Shown piece after piece: positions 59,575 through 64,000 of a stretch of DNA of 64,000 bases (its first letter is position 1; each line of letters opens with the position of its first letter). A model generated the notes under the pieces. That model searched no databases, was not told the origin of the DNA, and worked only from the letters and a program-made list of their open reading frames with translations. The stretch lies in NCBI GenBank assembly GCA_900547035.1, contig URFM01000003.1, positions 62,001-126,000 on the forward strand, in the 5' to 3' direction. This DNA is from an uncultured Clostridium sp. Lineage in GTDB: Bacteria; Bacillota; Clostridia; Lachnospirales; Lachnospiraceae. A program made the position numbers and the translations under genes.

Positions 59575-60937
59575 TTTTATCCTCCTCCATTTCCAGCCAA
59601 ACGGTCAGCAGACAGCTCTCTGTTCCCTGACGCTCCACCTGCTCCCAACCGCCGTATCCGATCCTCTCCCGCGGGAATTTTCCGCAAAGCCGTTTCATAT
59701 ATTCTTCTCCCTGTTTCCGGTCAGCCAGATAAAATCGAAGAGTCAGCCGCTGTTCTTCCGAATCATAAGAAAAGCTCTCCCACTCCATCCCGGGCAGCCT
59801 CGCTTCTTCCACCCCCTGAAAATCCGCCTCACTTGGTCCCCGTTTCCGGGAAAACTCATACTCCCACTGCAATTTTTCCAGCTCCGCTTCATTCTTTAAA
59901 GTATTCTCCTCCTGCAGCAAGGATACCTGTTCCTCCAAGAGCCTGGTTTCCTGCCGGACCTTCCCACTATACCAGGCTGTCAACGCCAAAACAGCGGCCG
60001 CCAATGTCAGGACAGCTCCAACCCATCCTTTTCTTTTTCCCTCTTGTTCAAGTCCTTCTATCAGATTCACCGGTTTGATCTGTCTTCTCTGGCGCCAGGC
60101 CAGAAAAGCAGCTCCAAGGAAGAGAGAACATCCTTGTTCCTTCCACCCGCCCGGAGGAATCTGAACCATATCACAGGTTCTTCCCAAAATTTTACTGATT
60201 CTGTCAGCCGCATTCTCCGGATTATCAATGTACCACGGAAGAAGCTTTACCCTCCCGCTGCCTCCTTTGAGAAACAAGCCAATCTGTTCAGCTGCTTCCT
60301 GAAATACCAGCTCCTCCATTCCTTCCCGGTACAATATCTCTGACCGAAAAGAGACCGTCCTTTCTTCCCTGCAATGTCCTCCTCCGATTCGGTACAGACG
60401 GATGGATTCCGGCAGAATTCCCGCCAGAATCACCTCCTCCTTTTCTTCGGTCAAGACTCCCAGGCAATCCTCCGCTGCCAGAGCGCAGATGCCCTTCAGC
60501 CCTGACTCCTTCAGACAGCGCAGCCAGCTAAGAAGAGTCTCTGTTTCAACAGCCCATGCCTTAAATATCCGGCCTGTTGAATTTTCTTCCCGGCATTCTT
60601 CTAGGATCGATACATCCGCCGTAAGCGATCCCTTTCCCTCCCGGGAACATTCCATCTCTCTGGCTGCCATCTGTCTTAAAATCCTGGCCGGCGCTTTTGG
60701 CAGGCGGAGTATGGAAGTTTCCGTCTCCTCTCCGCCAAATGCCACGATTACATTCCCCGGTAAAATGCTGCCCGGATTCAACCTTTCTTTCAGTTTTTGA
60801 CAGACATCTTTCCTCCAGTTTTCCAGCGTCTGGTCCGGATGGATTACCCCTCCTTCCAATACCTGAATTTTCTCCCCCTTTCGGGAAACTTTTGCGTACT
60901 CAATCCGGTTTTTGTCAATATAAATCAAACCCTTCAC
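59561..60937 (-). CDS. PilM-PilN (GspL-like) fusion
   Basis: The 458-residue protein has an actin-like N-terminal part (residues 1-~280: MKGLIYIDKNRIEYAKVSR, VIVAFGGEETETSILRLPKA) like PilM/GspL-cyto. A single transmembrane helix follows near 306-326 (WVGAVLTLAAAVLALTAWYSG), then a coiled coil and a PilN-like periplasmic domain. Separate pilM and pilN are the rule for type IV pili; a fused gene is the GspL layout. It lies between gspF and the PilO-like gene. Confidence 0.75.
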   Translation of the reverse strand: MKGLIYIDKNRIEYAKVSRKGEKIQVLEGGVIHPDQTLENWRKDVCQKLKERLNPGSILPGNVIVAFGGEETETSILRLPKAPARILRQMAAREMECSREGKGSLTADVSILEECREENSTGRIFKAWAVETETLLSWLRCLKESGLKGICALAAEDCLGVLTEEKEEVILAGILPESIRLYRIGGGHCREERTVSFRSEILYREGMEELVFQEAAEQIGLFLKGGSGRVKLLPWYIDNPENAADRISKILGRTCDMVQIPPGGWKEQGCSLFLGAAFLAWRQRRQIKPVNLIEGLEQEGKRKGWVGAVLTLAAAVLALTAWYSGKVRQETRLLEEQVSLLQEENTLKNEAELEKLQWEYEFSRKRGPSEADFQGVEEARLPGMEWESFSYDSEEQRLTLRFYLADRKQGEEYMKRLCGKFPRERIGYGGWEQVERQGTESCLLTVWLEMEEDKNDGA

Positions 60938-60950
60938 CGACTCACCTCTT

Positions 60951-61787
60951 CTAAAGCATCTGGGAATACAGCGAATAGAGAGGAATCAAAACGGACAAAA
61001 CAACTGTGCCTACAATTAATCCCATCAAAAGTATCATCGCCGGCTCTAAAAGCGCAAGCAGCTGTTCCAGCGCCCCTTCTTCCTCTCCTTCATAAAATTC
61101 TCCTGCCCGTTCCAGAATCCCAGCCAGCTGCCCCGACTCCTCCCCCGCCGCCACCATTGCCGCAAAGGCCGGCGGAAACAGAGATTCTCCGCTGAAAACC
61201 TCGCCCAAAGGACTTCCGCTTCTTACTGCTTCAGCAAAATCTTTCATTCTTTTTCTTGCATAAACATGGTTCATCATTCTTCCCGCAGTTTCCATGCTCT
61301 CCAATGCCCCTACTCCGCTTCCATAAAGAATGGAAAAGGAGCAGGCAAATCTGGCTCCATTGGAAATGCGGATCAGCTTTCCCACTACCGGCAGAGTCAT
61401 CTGAATCCTGCTTGCCTGGAGCCTGACGGCCGGAATCTGAAATATTCCCCATATCCCTGCCAGAGCGACGCCCCATGAGAGGCAAAAAAGCAGAGGATAT
61501 TCCGTAAGGAAGTTGCTGATCTTAAGCATCACTCTGGTAGTCACCGGAAGGCTGCTGCCTGACAGAAGAACGGCAAACTGCGGAATCACCGCCGCAAATA
61601 AAAAAAGAGAACAGGCCACTGTAACCGCAAGCAGAATCGCAGGATAAGTCATCACGTTCCGAACCTTCTGTTCAAGGCGGCTTTCCCTTTCAAAACGTTT
61701 CCCCATTTTCTCCAGCAGCTGTCCTAGTCTTCCGCTCTTTTCCCCTGCTTCCACTACGCGAACCATCAGCTCCGGAAAAGCAGGCGA
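60951..61787 (-). CDS. gspF: GspF/PilC inner-membrane protein, N-terminus cut off
   Basis: The frame holds the last ~279 residues of GspF/PilC. It includes the first-domain end FPELMVRVVEAGEKSGRL, three transmembrane helices and the second domain with FPPAFAAMVAAGEESGQL. In frame it reads up to about SPAFPELM at 61787, then the homology ends exactly where plus-strand S41 protease begins. About 110-130 N-terminal residues are missing. Without them it cannot assemble normally. It would be the first surviving gene of the pilus operon. Confidence 0.85.
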   Translation of the reverse strand, partial: SPAFPELMVRVVEAGEKSGRLGQLLEKMGKRFERESRLEQKVRNVMTYPAILLAVTVACSLFLFAAVIPQFAVLLSGSSLPVTTRVMLKISNFLTEYPLLFCLSWGVALAGIWGIFQIPAVRLQASRIQMTLPVVGKLIRISNGARFACSFSILYGSGVGALESMETAGRMMNHVYARKRMKDFAEAVRSGSPLGEVFSGESLFPPAFAAMVAAGEESGQLAGILERAGEFYEGEEEGALEQLLALLEPAMILLMGLIVGTVVLSVLIPLYSLYSQML

Positions 61788-63046
61788 TGTACGACAAGCT
61801 CTCGGAAATCGACAGCTATGTCCGGCAAAATTATTACGGCACCATCGATGAAACCAACCTCAACGACTACATCTCGACAGGCTATATCGCCGGCCTGTCC
61901 GACCGCTACGCCGCCTACTATTCCGCTTCCGATTATTCCGCCCTGCAGCAGGAAAACGCAGGCCAGCTGGTCGGCATCGGCATCCGCGCCACCAAAAACG
62001 AGAGCGGCTTTATTGAGGTCACCGAGGTTTACCCCGACTCCCCTGCGCGGGAAGCAGGCATCCAGGCCGGGGACCTGATCGTCAAGGTCAACGATATCGA
62101 CGTCACCAACGATACTTACGACAGCGCCATCGCTGAGATCGGCGGTCAGGCCGGCACCAAGCTCAGCCTCACCGTGCGCCGCGACAACACCGACCAGGAG
62201 ATTGCCGAAATTACCCGCCGTGTCGTCGTCACCCCGACCGTCTATTCCCACATGATCAACAACGCCGGTTACATCAGGATCACCGACTTCAACGAAAACA
62301 CCTACGACCAGTTTAAACAGGCAGTCGAGGATCTGGTCGGCAACCAGAACGCCCAAGCGCTCATCTTTGACGTGCGCAACAACACCGGCGGCCTGGTTGA
62401 CCCGGCCATCAAGATGCTGGATATGCTGCTGCCGGAGGGCACCATCGCCACCGCCACCTACCGCGACGGCTCCACCGAAGTGCTTGGCACCTCCGATGCC
62501 AGCTGTGTGGAACTGCCGATGGTCGTTTTGACCAACGAGAACACCGCCAGCGCGGCTGAGCTCTTTACCCAGGCCCTGCGCGATTACGGCGTCGCCCAGT
62601 CGGTCGGTACCACCACCTACGGCAAAGGCGTCATGCAGGTCACCCACTCGCTCAAGGACGGCTCCGCCATCCGCATCACCGTCGCGCAGTACAATCCGCC
62701 GACAAGCGGCAACTATGACGGCGTGGGCCTCACCCCCGACTATGAGGTCACTCTTACCGAGGAACAGCAGCAGGCCTTCGATACTCTCGACGAGACCACC
62801 GATCCACAGCTGAAAAAGGCGCTGGAGGTTCTCAACGCCACCGGAGCCACCACCTCGACCGGCACCGAGCAAGCCACCCAGCCGGACGACACCGCTTCCT
62901 CGACCGAAACCACAACCGACACTACTGGCACCACCGAGGAAACTGCCGATGAGCAGACAGACACCTCCTCTGAGGAACCAACCACCGAGGAAACGGCAAC
63001 TGAGGAAAGCACCACCGACGAGGCTTCGCAGCAAAGCGCAGAGTGA
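61787..63046 (+). CDS. S41-family C-terminal processing protease, N-terminus missing
   Basis: The frame from ATG 61787 gives 419 residues. It starts inside the family N-domain (MYDKLSEIDSYVRQNYYG), with no signal peptide or anchor, so about 50-60 residues upstream are lost. A PDZ domain follows (~residues 55-130: VGIGIRATKNESGFIEVTEV, GIQAGDLIVKVNDIDV). The S41 catalytic domain has Ser in NENTASAAELFTQALRDYG and Lys in GTTTYGKGVMQVTHSL. A Thr/Glu-rich tail of ~80 residues ends the protein. Its G+C and codon style differ from the preceding 61 kb. No ribosome site precedes the ATG. Confidence 0.85.
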   Translation: MYDKLSEIDSYVRQNYYGTIDETNLNDYISTGYIAGLSDRYAAYYSASDYSALQQENAGQLVGIGIRATKNESGFIEVTEVYPDSPAREAGIQAGDLIVKVNDIDVTNDTYDSAIAEIGGQAGTKLSLTVRRDNTDQEIAEITRRVVVTPTVYSHMINNAGYIRITDFNENTYDQFKQAVEDLVGNQNAQALIFDVRNNTGGLVDPAIKMLDMLLPEGTIATATYRDGSTEVLGTSDASCVELPMVVLTNENTASAAELFTQALRDYGVAQSVGTTTYGKGVMQVTHSLKDGSAIRITVAQYNPPTSGNYDGVGLTPDYEVTLTEEQQQAFDTLDETTDPQLKKALEVLNATGATTSTGTEQATQPDDTASSTETTTDTTGTTEETADEQTDTSSEEPTTEETATEESTTDEASQQSAE

Positions 63047-63060
63047 TAATGCTGCTTTTC

Positions 63061-63101
63061 AAAAAAGGCCGAACCCAAATCTTGTGGGTTCGGCCTTTTT
63101 T
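63061..63101 (+). terminator. Strong terminator after S41 protease
   Basis: A 17-bp perfect stem (63061-63077 with 63085-63101) with A-rich and T-rich ends flanks a 7-nt loop. It can serve both the S41 gene and the convergent TIGR04086 gene. Confidence 0.9.
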
Positions 63102-63557
63102 CTATCTTGTTCTGCGCACATTGACCCCCACGCTGCCAAAAATGCAGCCGCACAGCAGCATTGAAAGCAGCTTAATCAGCCCCCACAGATCCGGCCTTTC
63201 CCCGATGGCCACTGCGCACAGCAGGCATACCGCGTACAAAATCGCCGCACACAATAGCCCCAGAAAGAATCCGTCCTGGCGGGAAAAGCGGGCGCAGCAA
63301 AAGGCAGCAACCGCCGCCATCACGCAGCCCACCACCAGACCAATCCCCTTGATTGCCCATATCGGAACTTTGCCGCCCGCCATCAGAATGGAAAGCAGGC
63401 AAAGTAAAATTCCGCCCACCGCCACCGCGATCAGGCACCCCCATCCCACCGCTTTCATCCTCGCGTTAAAAACCGGTCGCGCCTTATCCGCCTCCCGGAC
63501 ATTCCCTTTCCCTCGCCAGTTCTTTGGCGGAGAAGCTTTCTTCTTGTTTTGATGCAT
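63102..63557 (-). CDS. TIGR04086-type membrane protein
   Basis: The 151-residue protein has a basic N-terminus and about four hydrophobic helices (AVGWGCLIAVAVGGILLCLL, AIKGIGLVVGCVMAAVAAFC and two more). The same family is often found next to yajC in Clostridia, as here. Its ATG follows a hairpin arm with GGGGTGA as the likely ribosome site. Function unknown. Confidence 0.7.
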   Translation of the reverse strand: MHQNKKKASPPKNWRGKGNVREADKARPVFNARMKAVGWGCLIAVAVGGILLCLLSILMAGGKVPIWAIKGIGLVVGCVMAAVAAFCCARFSRQDGFFLGLLCAAILYAVCLLCAVAIGERPDLWGLIKLLSMLLCGCIFGSVGVNVRRTR

Positions 63558-63563
63558 AAAAAA

Positions 63564-63620
63564 TCACCCCGTGTCCTGCTGTCCAACGATGTTTTCTATG
63601 GAACAGGATATTCGGGGTGA
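63564..63620 (-). terminator. Hairpin between yajC and TIGR04086 gene
   Basis: TCACCCCG (63564-63571) pairs with CGGGGTGA (63613-63620). On the minus strand a T run follows, so it resembles a terminator for yajC, but the 3' arm also contains the ribosome site of the next gene. Confidence 0.55.
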
Positions 63621-63671
63621 GCTTTTCTTATTCATTCTGGAAGGCAAATTTTCCCAGCTGCTGAGAAAACT

Positions 63672-64000
63672 TTATTTCTCTTCCTTCTTCGCCTGCTGCT
63701 CCTGGGCAGCTCTCTCGGTGGCGGTGATGTTCTGCTGGATGGACCAGCGCGCCATGCGGATCTTGCTGTGGTCGCTCGCTGTCTCGATAACAACGGTGTC
63801 GTCTTTAATGCTGACGACTCTGCCGATGATGCCGCCGATGGTGACGATCTCGTCTGCGATCTCAATGTTCTCGCGCATCTTCTGGACTTCTTTGTCTCTC
63901 TTCTTCTGCGGACGAATCAGCAGGAAATAGAAGATGACGATCATCAGAATCAGCGGGATAAAGGTGGCGAGCATCGACACAGAATCGGTTGTCGTTGCTG
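63672..64000 (-). CDS. yajC: YajC, preprotein translocase accessory subunit, partial
   Basis: The visible part is about 109 residues: one transmembrane helix (FIPLILMIVIFYFLLIRPQ) followed by the typical QKKRDKEVQKMRENIEIADE, VTIGGIIGRVVSIKDDTVVI and a charged tail. The frame is open past the window end (TTTDSVSML before the helix), where the true start lies. YajC assists SecDF in protein export. Confidence 0.9.
   Translation of the reverse strand, partial: ATTTDSVSMLATFIPLILMIVIFYFLLIRPQKKRDKEVQKMRENIEIADEIVTIGGIIGRVVSIKDDTVVIETASDHSKIRMARWSIQQNITATERAAQEQQAKKEEK

Noticed and set aside
61766..63034. 422-residue minus-strand frame opposite the S41 protease gene
   Set aside because: It is the GC-rich mirror of the protease gene. 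Its translation is Gly/Val-repeat-like with no domain, and the plus-strand frame has clear PDZ and S41 motifs.
1..64000. CRISPR array, tRNA, rRNA, insertion sequence or prophage
   Set aside because: No direct-repeat array, tRNA cloverleaf, rRNA stretch, transposase or integrase was found. The palindromes listed are imperfect dispersed repeats, not arrays.

Overview
The window looks like a chromosomal segment of an anaerobic Clostridia bacterium, most likely Lachnospiraceae-like. This is an inference from AGGAGG ribosome sites, TTGACA/TATAAT promoters, a proS T-box, a YtvI-type sporulation membrane protein, clostridial Crp/Fnr and xanthine-dehydrogenase-like genes, and many short 'Firmicute' gene neighbourhoods. 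No rRNA, tRNA, CRISPR array, transposase or phage gene was seen. The last ~2.2 kb (about 61785-64000: S41 protease, small membrane protein, yajC) has a different, GC-richer codon style and joins a truncated gspF head-on. It looks like a different genomic context, by rearrangement or chimeric assembly.

Layout. 1-10 kb is a catabolic region. It holds an MFS transporter with two esterases under a divergent LysR regulator, an enolase-superfamily sugar-acid dehydratase with an SLC13-type transporter, and two tandem LysR regulators. 10-18.8 kb is accessory and partly decayed. It contains an AAA-ATPase/PD-(D/E)XK protein, the fused remnants of a sigma-54-type regulator and glucarate dehydratase, an intact esterase, and an unusual ParB-like/BMP-like cytoplasmic protein with a metallophosphoesterase. 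A cluster of broken small genes follows (sugar acetyltransferase, GrpB, AlbA_2/Schlafen-type, zinc-ribbon). 18.8-25.3 kb is a molybdenum-hydroxylase operon (amidohydrolase, TauE exporter, three xanthine-dehydrogenase-type subunits) beside a broken Crp/Fnr regulator.

25.3-36.2 kb is mostly housekeeping: an arginase-fold protein, CCA-adding enzyme fused in frame to RidA, prolyl-tRNA synthetase behind a T-box, YtvI, acetate kinase, a cytidylate-kinase-like protein, ABC-F ATPase, RluA-type pseudouridine synthase, a hemolysin III homologue and a GIY-YIG protein. 36.4-45.8 kb, on the minus strand, is one tightly packed run of eight genes. It encodes a VanRS-like two-component system, a large extracytoplasmic/membrane protein, an ABC-2 transporter and a three-gene module resembling Bacillus YdjI/YdjG/YdjH. 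I regard it as the best candidate for an incompletely described system, probably envelope-stress sensing and membrane maintenance.

46-55.6 kb carries polyphosphate kinase and exopolyphosphatase, a DUF815 ATPase, chorismate mutase/prephenate dehydratase, PlsC-type acyltransferase, a small membrane protein and cardiolipin synthase. 55.6-61.8 kb is a type IV pilus/type II secretion-like operon: two pseudopilins, GspE, three minor components, PilO-like, a PilM-PilN fusion and a truncated GspF. Five copies of a palindrome with 17-nt arms lie at operon boundaries between 22.5 and 53.4 kb.
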